Notes: generated from the sequence alone by a model not told the origin. A DNA stretch of 14,803 nucleotides from Bacteroidota bacterium (GCA_030613125.1 JAUWMO010000050.1:1-14803), one strand, 5' to 3'. Numbered from the stretch's first letter, positions 1-7,333 are shown. Translations and numbers: made by a program.

Positions 1-581
1 TACAACCAATCCCGGTTGATATTCGGCTCATTTCTGCTTCAAAAATTGATCTTAAGGAAATGATCATGAAGAACCTGTTCAGGGATGATCTTTATTATAG
101 GCTTAACGTAGTCCCTATCGAGATCCCTCCTCTCAGGGAACGCCGGGATGATATTCCTTTGTTGGTAGATCACTTTCTCAAAATGTTCTCACCAGAAAGG
201 CCAATTAAAGTTTCACCTGAGGCACTCGTGGCATTGATCAATTATCACTGGCCAGGAAATGTAAGGGAAATTCGAAATGTAATTCAGAGGATCTCATTGT
301 TCTGCGGTGATGAGATAAAGTTAAAGGACTTGCCTGCGGAATTCAATAAAGAATCACCAATAGTCCAGATCATAAAAGCATGCAGTCTTTGTTTTATAGA
401 TGGACAATATCAGTTCAATCAAATTGTACAATGCGTAGAATCCAACCTGATTACAGAAGCATTGAAAGGTTCAGAAGGGAATCAGTCGGAGGCTGCTAAA
501 TCATTGGGACTAAGCCTTTCAACCTTCCGCGACAAAATGAGAAAACATATTCAGATTACAGCCTGTAAAGAGAGGTCTTGA
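1..581 (+). CDS. Sigma-54-dependent transcriptional regulator, C-terminal part (5' end outside window)
   Basis: The reading frame is open from base 3, upstream of the first ATG at 60, so this is the tail of a longer bacterial enhancer-binding protein. Seen: a sensor I-like ISASKIDL, then FRDDLYYRLNVVPIEIPPLR, the classic AAA+ segment with the arginine-finger region. DIPLLVDHF and the sensor II helix WPGNVREIRNVIQR follow. The C-terminus has a Fis-type helix-turn-helix (EGNQSEAAKSLGLSLSTFRD) that would bind upstream activating sequences. The Walker motifs, the GAFTGA loop and any sensory domain lie before the window, so the signal cannot be inferred. Proteins of this family hydrolyse ATP to open sigma-54 RNA polymerase complexes. 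The next genes on the same strand are a corrinoid activator and a methyltransferase-like protein. Such regulators often sit beside genes they control, but that link is inference here. The family call is secure. Confidence 0.95.
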   Translation, partial: QPIPVDIRLISASKIDLKEMIMKNLFRDDLYYRLNVVPIEIPPLRERRDDIPLLVDHFLKMFSPERPIKVSPEALVALINYHWPGNVREIRNVIQRISLFCGDEIKLKDLPAEFNKESPIVQIIKACSLCFIDGQYQFNQIVQCVESNLITEALKGSEGNQSEAAKSLGLSLSTFRDKMRKHIQITACKERS

Positions 582-584
582 AGG

Positions 585-627
585 ATGAAGGATGAGTTAT
601 TGAACTAACAGCTTATTCATCTTTCAT
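585..627 (+). terminator. Imperfect stem-loop just after the regulator stop codon
   Basis: ATGAAGGATGAGT (585-597) and ATTCATCTTTCAT (615-627) can pair over 13 positions with two weak or mismatched pairs, leaving a 17-base loop. It begins 4 bases after the stop codon. No T-run follows, so a classical intrinsic terminator is not supported. It could be a processing or stabilising hairpin at the mRNA 3' end. Confidence 0.3.
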
Positions 628-1007
628 ACATCATCATTCATACTTCCTAAAGGTCATTAAGTGGTCATTGAGAAGAAAGGAACTTAGAGAGCAAAGCCTG
701 CCCGAATAAGGCGGGCAATCGATCTCATGAGCGCAGCGAACGTTTGAACGAGAGAAAACCTCATAGCCTGTCCCGAACTTGATTTGGGAAGCAGGAATGT
801 GTGCTTGCTTGTGTGTAGCGAATAATAATGTTGGAAGAATGTTCGTGAGACTAGCTTTCTACAACGTAGAATGCTTTAGTCGAACAATCCCGATAGCTCG
901 CAACGCGATGCCTTTTCCCACAGGCCCCGAAGAGATTCCTTTGGAAGATGCCTATGGCAGGCAGAAGCTCATCAGGAGAATGATGGTAAGTGCAATAAGA
1001 GAAATGT

Positions 1008-1110
1008 CATCCCGAACCGCAGGGAGGGATCTCCTCAATTATGGACTTCTGACAATTATAGATAGTAATAATCTTAGGGAGATCCTTCGACTCACTTCGT
1101 TCGCTCAGGT
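1008..1110. repeat. Imperfect palindromic repeat, 'GGATCTCC...GGAGATCC' type
   Basis: The left arm (CATCCCGAACCGCAGGGAGG followed by GATCTCC) and the right arm (GGAGATCC, then TTCGACTCACTTCGTTCGCT) are imperfect inverted copies. The perfect core is GGATCTCC at 1027-1034 against GGAGATCC at 1078-1085, around an A+T-rich centre. From memory, similar 'CCCGAACG..GTGAGGGATCTC' palindromes are dispersed in many bacterial genomes. Copy number in this genome is unknown. Confidence 0.5.
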
Positions 1111-1129
1111 TCAATATTCAGGTTAACAA

Positions 1130-1137
1130 TATATTTG
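1130..1137 (+). promoter_or_regulatory. Candidate Bacteroidota -7 box for the corrinoid operon
   Basis: TATATTTG is a full match to the Bacteroidota -7 consensus TAnnTTTG and lies about 90 bases before the activator start. No good TTTG -33 box is visible 19-21 bases upstream, so the call is weak. I also looked for a sigma-54 -24/-12 element in 582-1227 and found none with correct spacing. Confidence 0.25.
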
Positions 1138-1227
1138 CCGACTAAACCATTTAACGCGGGTACAGAGTCCGAACAAATGACAGCGAGGGCATCGCCCGAG
1201 CAAAAAACAGGGAGCGATAACAATTAA

Positions 1228-2742
1228 ATGACACAAACACAGCGAGTAATTGACAATAAGTATACTGTTCGCCTGGAACCTCTGGGAGTAAAACTGAGAG
1301 TTACTTCCGGAACACCATTAAAAGACATCCTCTTCCAATATGGTATTGAATTTCCGTGTGGTGGTAAAGGTATTTGCGGAAACTGCAGGGTAAAACTACT
1401 TGAAGGAGATATTCAACTGGATGAAGATCATAAAAAAGCCCATTCCAGCCTTCAATTGGCCGACAATTGCCGTTTGGCTTGCAAAAGCAATGTTACACAA
1501 GATGTTACATTGGAAATAGACCAGTTTGAGATTTTTGTCCTTGCTGATAATTCATCTTTTAGTTTCATGCCAGGAACCGGTTTTGGCATTGCTATTGACA
1601 TAGGAACAACAACAATTGCAGCCCAATTGTTGGATATGCATACAGGCAATGTACTGGATTCAGAAACCCGTTTGAATCCTCAATCCAGATTCGGGGCCGA
1701 TATTATTTCAAGGATAGAATATGCAATACACAAAAATGGCCAGGGCATCCTGAAACAATTAATAAGGAAAGAATTTTGTAGTATAGTAAACCAACTGATA
1801 AAAAGAAATGAAGTAAAAGTGTCAAAGGTAATAATAGTTGGAAATACTGTAATGCAGCATATTTTTTCAGGCATCGATCTCACCCCTTTATCAGCTTATC
1901 CGTTTGAAAGCACGAAAAAAAAGATAATACACTTCACACCCGGAGAACTTGAATTAAATTCAGATTCAGTTTCTAAGATAACTTTCCTGCCCTCCATAGG
2001 CAGTTTCGTCGGCAGTGATATTCTTGCTGGAATACTGGCAGCCCGCATTAATGAAAGTGATAAATATATTACACTAATTGATCTGGGTACAAATGGTGAA
2101 ATAGCAATTGGAAATAAAAACCGGATAATCTGTGCATCCACTGCAGCAGGACCAGCCTTTGAAGGAACAAATATCAGCATGGGTATGCGGGCTATGAACG
2201 GTGCAATATCCTCTGTTACTAAATACGAAGGCAGTCAGCAATTTCATGTTATTGGAAATGAAAATCCGCGTGGGATATGCGGGAGTGGACTGATTGATGC
2301 AATAGCTACTTCTCTTGAGTTAAATAAGATTGATTTGGGTGGCAGAATTACGGGTAAAAACGAGGTAATACAACTTTTATCTCCGGTCAGTATCAGTCAA
2401 AAAGATATTAGAGAATTTCAATTGGCAAAAGGTGCTGTTGCAGCCGGAGTTCAGGTATTGCTTGAAAAATTGAATATCAGTTACGATGATATTGAAAAAG
2501 TTTATATTGCCGGTGCCTTCGGATCATTTATTAATATTGAAAATACCCGACGCACCGGCTTGCTTGAATTTCCCGCTGAAAAAATAAACAAAATGGGAAA
2601 TATGGCCCTCATCGGTGCAAAGATGTGCCTATTCATCGAAGAAAAAGAACTATACCCAATCCTTGATATTACTGAACATATTTCTCTGGAAACTGCTGAG
2701 AATTTTCAGGACTTGTTTGCAGAGAAAATGATGTTTTTGTAA
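1228..2742 (+). CDS. RACo-type reductive activator of corrinoid proteins (2Fe-2S ferredoxin + ASKHA ATPase, DUF4445)
   Basis: Known members of this family use ATP and a [2Fe-2S] cluster to reduce inactive Co(II) corrinoid proteins to active Co(I) in methyltransferase systems. Seen: an N-terminal ferredoxin-like domain (about residues 10-100) with the plant-type cluster ligands Cys44, Cys50, Cys53 and Cys85 (CGGKGICGNC...CRLAC). The ASKHA/RACo domain follows: nucleotide-binding DIGTTT at 124-129, NPQSRFGADIISR at 150-162, GNTVMQH near 206, DLGTNGE at 285-291, AGPAFEG near 308, GICGSG near 349 and AGAFGSFIN near 428. At 504 residues it is somewhat shorter than many RACo proteins because the linker between the domains is short. 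The ATG at 1228 is the first start; the leader has only a weak GGGAG about 13 bases upstream. The methyltransferase-like gene follows after 50 bases and is probably co-transcribed. The family is certain; the partner corrinoid protein is not in the window. Confidence 0.92.
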   Translation: MTQTQRVIDNKYTVRLEPLGVKLRVTSGTPLKDILFQYGIEFPCGGKGICGNCRVKLLEGDIQLDEDHKKAHSSLQLADNCRLACKSNVTQDVTLEIDQFEIFVLADNSSFSFMPGTGFGIAIDIGTTTIAAQLLDMHTGNVLDSETRLNPQSRFGADIISRIEYAIHKNGQGILKQLIRKEFCSIVNQLIKRNEVKVSKVIIVGNTVMQHIFSGIDLTPLSAYPFESTKKKIIHFTPGELELNSDSVSKITFLPSIGSFVGSDILAGILAARINESDKYITLIDLGTNGEIAIGNKNRIICASTAAGPAFEGTNISMGMRAMNGAISSVTKYEGSQQFHVIGNENPRGICGSGLIDAIATSLELNKIDLGGRITGKNEVIQLLSPVSISQKDIREFQLAKGAVAAGVQVLLEKLNISYDDIEKVYIAGAFGSFINIENTRRTGLLEFPAEKINKMGNMALIGAKMCLFIEEKELYPILDITEHISLETAENFQDLFAEKMMFL

Positions 2743-2792
2743 AATCATTTCAGGCAAAGAATGAATAATGATTCATAAACAAAAATAAAGTC

Positions 2793-3932
2793 ATGACACC
2801 AAGAGAACGAATATTAGCAGCCATGAACATGGAGGCACCCGACAGGGTTCCCATTATGTGTCAGTTTAGCTTCGGATTTATGAATCAGCAACTTAAAGAG
2901 ACAGAAATAACCCCCATGAAATTGTGGCTGGATGCTGAAAATTATGCAAAAGGCTTATTGATCCTTCGCGACCGGTTTCATTTCGATGGCATTCTGGTTT
3001 CTGTTCACGGCCATTACAGAAATTGGCGCGAAAAAATGAAAAAATTAGAAATAATTGATAGAACGGAAGTTGCTACTTATAATGACAGGAAAGAAACCTA
3101 TGTCAATGATGACCTGCCGGTCGGAAATTTTTTCAATCCAACAGAGACAGACATTGAACTCGCCGATCCTGCCAGTATACCTGAAACTCTTAACTATATT
3201 TCAGCCAGCAAAAATTGTTATGACTTTATCGACACTGATGACCCTTACAGGGTTTTCCGGTATCTTGAAAAAGAAGTTAAAGGTAAGTATTCTATCCATG
3301 CCGAGGTTTCTTCTTCACTGGATTATTTTCTGGATTATCTGGGTTATGAAAATGCTCTGGTAGCCATGGCGCTTTATCCGGACAAGGTAAAACGAATACT
3401 TGACAGATTCGTTATTGGCGTCATAAACATGGCAGAGGGTCTGGCTGATCATAATGATATCGATGCGATAAAAATATCATCTCCATTTGCCGGTATGGAT
3501 TTTATTTCTCCTGATTATTACCGTGAGTTTGAATTACCCTACCTGTCCCAAATTGCCAGTGCGATCAATAACAAGGGAATATTTTCCTATGTACATACCT
3601 GCGGCCACATCAATGATCGGCTGAAACTAATGGCTGAATCCGGAGTTTCCGGACTGGAATGTCTTGACCCCCCTCCCATTGGCAATGTGGAGTTGGATGA
3701 TGCTTTTCAAAGAATTGGCGGAAAGATGTTTATTAAAGGCAATATTGACTCAGTAAATGTACTTTTAAAAGGAACTGATAACCAGGTTTTAACCGATGTA
3801 AAACGCAGGATAAAATCAGGTAAAGAGCATTCGGGTTTTATTCTTAGCACAGCCTGTTCAATAGCTCCGAAAGTGCCTGCAAATCGAATTCAAATGCTTT
3901 CGAAACTGGTGAAAGAATATGGTAAATATTGA
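2793..3932 (+). CDS. Uroporphyrinogen decarboxylase (UroD)-family protein, probable MtaA/MtbA-like corrinoid methyltransferase
   Basis: The start MTPRERILAAMNMEAPDRVP is typical of the UroD superfamily branch that includes methylcobamide:coenzyme M methyltransferases. The diagnostic zinc site is present: His268-Thr-Cys270 (VHTCGHINDRL) and Cys355 (LSTACSIAPKVP), that is H-X-C-X84-C. In MtaA-type enzymes these residues hold the zinc that activates the methyl-accepting thiol. Heme-pathway UroD proteins lack this trio, so a role in methyl transfer fits better than porphyrin synthesis. The 379-residue length is normal for the family. The upstream RACo-type activator supports a corrinoid link. The substrate cannot be read from sequence, and coenzyme M itself is unlikely in this kind of bacterium, so the methyl acceptor or donor is unknown. 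The ATG at 2793 has no Shine-Dalgarno, like most genes here. Family call firm; reaction inferred. Confidence 0.87.
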   Translation: MTPRERILAAMNMEAPDRVPIMCQFSFGFMNQQLKETEITPMKLWLDAENYAKGLLILRDRFHFDGILVSVHGHYRNWREKMKKLEIIDRTEVATYNDRKETYVNDDLPVGNFFNPTETDIELADPASIPETLNYISASKNCYDFIDTDDPYRVFRYLEKEVKGKYSIHAEVSSSLDYFLDYLGYENALVAMALYPDKVKRILDRFVIGVINMAEGLADHNDIDAIKISSPFAGMDFISPDYYREFELPYLSQIASAINNKGIFSYVHTCGHINDRLKLMAESGVSGLECLDPPPIGNVELDDAFQRIGGKMFIKGNIDSVNVLLKGTDNQVLTDVKRRIKSGKEHSGFILSTACSIAPKVPANRIQMLSKLVKEYGKY

Positions 3933-4357
3933 GCGATTATTTTTCGGTCAGGCGATTGTAACTCATTGGTTATCTCATTATTACACTAATATGATGGCAA
4001 AGCTGAATAACAGCAACCACAAGGAGCAAATGACAACAAAAATCACAAGTTGTGAAATTAAAAGAAATTGAAAACTACATTACAATTTACCGTGATGGCA
4101 GGGTTTCGGTTCCCTTAAAAGGAAATTTATGGAAAGGATAATAATTCTTATAAATCGGTTGAATCCAGTTATGCTTCCAGAAATACAAAAGAAGCGATAT
4201 AAAAGACTTATTAAATAATACATAACGTTACGTAAATTTTTTTTCAATAAATATTTAACATATCTTTACATACACATTTATTCATAGAAATTATAAAGAT
4301 TATAGGCATGTAATTGATCTGCCTGCAGGATAGAAAAAATTCAAAGTTTCTTGAAAA
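3933..4357. other. Intergenic stretch with a possible degenerate small gene
   Basis: No intact gene of convincing length is seen. A 26-codon frame begins at 3991 and ends at 4071. A second frame in another phase then reads KEIENYITIYRDGRVSVP and stops near 4140, and further short frames follow to about 4220. The protein-like run of the second frame and the frame changes suggest a decayed small gene, but I cannot name it. The last 140 bases before 4358 are very A+T-rich. TATCTTTA at 4261-4268 matches seven of eight positions of the Bacteroidota -7 box, with no clear -33 box. Confidence 0.4.
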
Positions 4358-4906
4358 ATGCAATATAAATTAATCACCTTTCTTTTTATTGTCGTTATCA
4401 TTGCAGGATGTAATAAGAAGGTTACCAAATCTAAAAGCAGAACTTTAGAAATTTCGTTTTATATAAATAAAAAGGATAGCATCCAGCCATCATACCAGAT
4501 AGCAATCTGGCTGGAAAAACCCGATCAAGCCTATTATAAAACATTATTTGTTAGCGACTACCTTTCATATGGAGGGTTTTTTATTACGACAATATGCCCT
4601 GATTGGTCAATGAAAGCCAGTTGGGATAAGGTTACAAAAGAAGATTTTGATGCGGCTACGGGAGCCACACCATTGTTAGGTGACAGAAATTTTGAATTTA
4701 ACTGTACTGAAAGACAAATACCGGTTGGTAAATACAAATTCTTTTTAGAGGTACATCTTGTTGATAATTTCAATGAGCTTTACAGCGGTGAAATAGAAAT
4801 AGCCGGTGAGGATAATGAAAGTGAGGCCCAGGTAACTTATCTGCCTGAAAAACATCCCAAAGCAAGCAATATTTTATCACAGGTAAAAGCCAAATACAAT
4901 AACTAA
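4358..4906 (+). CDS. DUF2271-like periplasmic lipoprotein
   Basis: The N-terminus is a lipoprotein signal: MQYKLITFLFIVVIIAGC, with lipobox IAGC and Cys18 as the predicted lipidation site. The mature protein should be anchored in the envelope. The body matches my recollection of DUF2271: a beta-rich start (LEISFYI), then QIAIWLEKPDQAYYKTLFVS, a tryptophan-containing middle, the characteristic DAATGATP near residue 100, and VGKYKFFLEVHLVDNFNELYSG near the C-terminus. DUF2271 proteins are uncharacterised, and I recall them near flavin- or PepSY-linked envelope redox genes. The length of 182 residues is in the usual range. The Tat-exported aldo/keto reductase begins 21 bases after the stop, so the two are probably one transcript. 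A role as an accessory or partner of that reductase is inference. Confidence 0.75.
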   Translation: MQYKLITFLFIVVIIAGCNKKVTKSKSRTLEISFYINKKDSIQPSYQIAIWLEKPDQAYYKTLFVSDYLSYGGFFITTICPDWSMKASWDKVTKEDFDAATGATPLLGDRNFEFNCTERQIPVGKYKFFLEVHLVDNFNELYSGEIEIAGEDNESEAQVTYLPEKHPKASNILSQVKAKYNN

Positions 4907-4927
4907 TATAAATTAAAAAGCAGAATT

Positions 4928-5926
4928 ATGAAAAATTATTCACGTCGAAAATTCATTCAAAACTCCGCTATTGGAGCTGCTGTTGTGTCTGCTTCAGGGT
5001 TGATGTCATCCTGTTCATTATTTACAGACAAGGATAAGGAAAATAAGATACCACAACGTACTCTTGGGAAAACCGGATTAAAAGTTACCATTTTATCGTT
5101 TGGAGGAGGTTCACAATTCCTTAAAAATAATGATGGCGACTGGGAAAAAGTATTGACAAAGGCTGTTGAAAGCGGTATTAATCTGTTTGATACAGCGCCA
5201 AGTTATAGTCTTGCCGGTTTTAATTTAGGAGAAAGCAAAGCGTCAGGTAGTGAGGAACGATTTGGTGAAATCTTGCCGGCATACAGAGATAAAATTATCC
5301 TTTCAACAAAGCTGGAATCACGTGACCCTGACAAAGCTAAAGAAACAGTTGAGACCAGCCTGGTAAGGATGAAAACAGACTATATCGATATTCTTTTGAT
5401 ACATGGCATCGCACTCTCGGATGATGTTGCTGAAACTGAAAAAGGCCTTTATAAAGAAATGGTTAAATTAAAAGAGTCGGGGGTTGTAAAATATATCGGA
5501 TTTTCAAGTATGGACAGTGCAGAACGTTCCAGGGATATGCTGGAGAAACTCGATTTTGATGTTGCTCTTTTAGCAATGAATCCAACCGGCTACGGAAATT
5601 ATGCAAAAATAGCTTTGCCTGCCGCCCGGAAGAAAAATACCGGTGTTATTGCGATGAAAGTAATGCGCAATATTGTCGGGGTGGAAGCAACAGCGCAAGA
5701 GCTTTTTGAATATGCATGGACACAAGAAGGAGTTGCAAGCGCTAATGTCGGTCATTTTGGTATCGAACCTTTATTGGAAAATATTAAGCTGGCGCAAGAA
5801 TATGGTAAAAACGGACTGGCGAGTATAGATCGAAAGGAATTAGAATCCCGTCTGGCCAAACTTGCCGGACCACATGCTTTGTGCTGGGCGCAACCAGGTT
5901 ACATTGATGGTGGTATAATCGTTTAA
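4928..5926 (+). CDS. Tat-exported aldo/keto reductase
   Basis: Residues 1-30 form a twin-arginine signal: SRRKFIQ with Arg6-Arg7, then a hydrophobic alanine/valine stretch ending at MSSC. Cys29 may be a lipid-attachment site, though Met at the -3 position of the lipobox is not ideal. The AKR fold begins at RTLGKTGLKV (about residue 44). The catalytic tetrad is visible: Asp88 (NLFDTAPSY), Tyr93, Lys128 (ILSTKLE) and His159 (DILLIHG). Aldo/keto reductases reduce carbonyls with NAD(P)H. Export by Tat implies the protein folds, and probably loads its cofactor, in the cytoplasm. The C-terminus ends without the ferredoxin-like extension found in some Bacteroidota AKRs. It sits 21 bases after the lipoprotein gene and one base before the transporter gene. 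Family and export signal are secure; the substrate is unknown. Confidence 0.92.
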   Translation: MKNYSRRKFIQNSAIGAAVVSASGLMSSCSLFTDKDKENKIPQRTLGKTGLKVTILSFGGGSQFLKNNDGDWEKVLTKAVESGINLFDTAPSYSLAGFNLGESKASGSEERFGEILPAYRDKIILSTKLESRDPDKAKETVETSLVRMKTDYIDILLIHGIALSDDVAETEKGLYKEMVKLKESGVVKYIGFSSMDSAERSRDMLEKLDFDVALLAMNPTGYGNYAKIALPAARKKNTGVIAMKVMRNIVGVEATAQELFEYAWTQEGVASANVGHFGIEPLLENIKLAQEYGKNGLASIDRKELESRLAKLAGPHALCWAQPGYIDGGIIV

Positions 5927-5927
5927 G

Positions 5928-7151
5928 ATGTCAGAGAAGATTAAGAAAATATTTAAATCAATTGGTCCCGGTTTTATTATTGCTTCTGTTGTTTTAGGTC
6001 CGGGTAGCATAACTGTCGCTTCACGAATTGGGTCTCAGAACGGGTATGCCTTTCTCTGGGTAATTGTTATAGCTGCTATATCTATGGCTGTATATACCTC
6101 AATGGGCGCCCGGTTTGGGGTATTACATGATAAATCGATCCTTCAATCCATCACGGAAACATATGGACGCTGGTTTGCAGTCTTGATCGGCATCTCCGCA
6201 TTTATGGCTGCCTCCAGCTTCCAATTCGGCAATAACCTGGGAATTGGAATTGGCATGAAGGGAATTACCGGTATTGATGAACGTGTCTGGCCGTTGATTT
6301 TTACACCTCTTGGACTAATCCTTATTTTCTGGGCAAAAAATCTATATAAGGTTCTTGAAAAAATTATGATGGTCATGGTTATGATCATGATTACTGCTTT
6401 TGTATTCAACCTTGCCCTTACAAAACCTGATCCGGTTTCAATTGGAAAAAGCTTTGTGCCTCTTTCTGTTTCGATTGATCATTTTGACGTTATAGCCGCT
6501 CTGGTTGCTACAACTTTTGTCCTTCATTGTGCTATATACCAGTCTTATCTGGTACAGGATAAAAAATGGAAACTGGGAAATTTAAAAAATAGCATAAAGG
6601 ATACTTACATGGGTATATTTATGCTTTCTCTTATCTCTGCTTTAATAATATTAACTTCAGCAGCAGCTCTTCATCCAAAGGGGATCGTCGTGAACTCTGC
6701 TGCTGATATGGCTCAGCAATTGGAAGCATTATTTGGTGGTTTTGCAAAAATTATATTCAGTACAGGACTTTGTGCAGCAGCTTTTTCATCTTTGATGGTA
6801 AATTCTGTTATGGGTGGAGGCTTGTTGGCTGATGGTCTCGGATTAGGCCGGTCGATGAATGAAAAAATACCTAAATTTTTTACATCGATTATTTTGATTT
6901 TAGGTATGGTGATCGCTGTTTTCTTCCGTGGTAATGTTATCTATGCCTTAATTATGGCTCAGGCCTCCTCTATATTTGCCGTTCCGTTGATTGCGGCCGG
7001 ACTTTTTTTAATACTGAACAACAAAAAGGTAATGGGTAAGCACCGAAATAATAAAATACAAAATACAATTGCTATTTTCGGGTTTATTTTAATCTCTATT
7101 TTGGTTTATTACATGTACCACAAACTGATTACATCCATTGGCACGATTTAA
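5928..7151 (+). CDS. NRAMP-family transporter, divergent at the metal-binding site
   Basis: A hydrophobic protein of 407 residues with about 11 predicted membrane helices. The N-terminal pattern GPGFIIASVVLGPGSITVAS followed by GSQNGYAFLWVIV aligns with NRAMP helix 1 and the following loop. Canonical NRAMP proteins carry DPGN in helix 1 and MPH in helix 6 to coordinate Mn2+ or Fe2+. Here the matching positions are GPGS (24-27) and Val198-Leu199-His200 (FVLHCAIYQSYLVQ), so the ligand Asp, Asn and Met and the helix-breaking Pro are missing, while the histidine is kept. The fold assignment is good, but ordinary Mn/Fe uptake cannot be assumed; Mg2+, another cation or an organic substrate are all possible. 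The gene starts one base after the reductase stop codon, which implies translational coupling and a shared function with the exported AKR and the lipoprotein. Confidence 0.85.
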   Translation: MSEKIKKIFKSIGPGFIIASVVLGPGSITVASRIGSQNGYAFLWVIVIAAISMAVYTSMGARFGVLHDKSILQSITETYGRWFAVLIGISAFMAASSFQFGNNLGIGIGMKGITGIDERVWPLIFTPLGLILIFWAKNLYKVLEKIMMVMVMIMITAFVFNLALTKPDPVSIGKSFVPLSVSIDHFDVIAALVATTFVLHCAIYQSYLVQDKKWKLGNLKNSIKDTYMGIFMLSLISALIILTSAAALHPKGIVVNSAADMAQQLEALFGGFAKIIFSTGLCAAAFSSLMVNSVMGGGLLADGLGLGRSMNEKIPKFFTSIILILGMVIAVFFRGNVIYALIMAQASSIFAVPLIAAGLFLILNNKKVMGKHRNNKIQNTIAIFGFILISILVYYMYHKLITSIGTI

Positions 7152-7189
7152 GGCTCTGGTGAGAGAGGTATTAATACTGGAATATTGTG

Positions 7190-7207
7190 CCAAAGGCACT
7201 CCTTTGG
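7190..7207 (+). terminator. Hairpin downstream of the transporter gene
   Basis: CCAAAGG (7190-7196) and CCTTTGG (7201-7207) form a perfect 7-bp stem with a CACT loop, 39 bases after the transporter stop. There is no T-run on either side, so it may be an mRNA-end hairpin or the edge of the adjacent repeat rather than an intrinsic terminator. Confidence 0.35.
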
Positions 7208-7219
7208 AGGAATAATGCC

Positions 7220-7301
7220 TGCCCTGTGAAATGCGACGCTTGCCCTGTGAAATTTGAGGTACGAAAACATTTCACCAGGGAAGGAGCTATTTCTACAGGG
7301 G
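7220..7301. repeat. Four-copy palindromic REP/MITE-like element
   Basis: Two direct copies of TGCCCTGTGAAAT (7220-7232 and 7241-7253, period 21) are followed by two inverted copies, ATTTCACCAGGG (7269-7280) and ATTTCTACAGGG (7289-7300, period 20). Copy 2 can pair with copy 3 and copy 1 with copy 4, giving a long interrupted hairpin around a loop at about 7254-7268. This head-to-head arrangement resembles BIME/REP elements. The 7152-7348 gap holds nothing else except the CCAAAGG hairpin, the short palindrome GTATTAATAC at 7168-7177, and the leader of the next gene. Confidence 0.7.
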
Positions 7302-7333
7302 AATATTGAAAGCATACAAATAACTCTAAATTG

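Larger units (their letters stand above)
582..1227. repeat. Non-coding stretch rich in palindromic interspersed-repeat-like DNA
   Basis: No convincing gene is seen in these 646 bases. It contains several short inverted repeats: GCCCG/CGGGC at 700-704 and 712-716; TCCCGAA/TTTGGGA at 771-789; GGATCTCC/GGAGATCC at 1027-1034 and 1078-1085, inside a longer imperfect palindrome; and GGGC/GCCC at 1187-1197. It also has a short direct repeat, GGTCATTAAGT/GGTCATTGAG, near 652-673. The base composition is visibly richer in G+C than the flanking genes. The 115-codon open frame at 779-1126 runs straight through these palindromes and has no recognisable protein features. I read the block as accumulated interspersed repeats in the leader of the corrinoid operon. 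Confidence 0.6.

Noticed and set aside
700..716. GCCCG/CGGGC hairpin as an intrinsic terminator of the regulator gene
   Set aside because: The stem is only five pairs and no T-run follows.
779..1126. 115-codon open frame on the plus strand
   Set aside because: It runs through palindromic repeat-like DNA, has no recognisable domain or ribosome binding site, and its translation lacks protein-like patterning.
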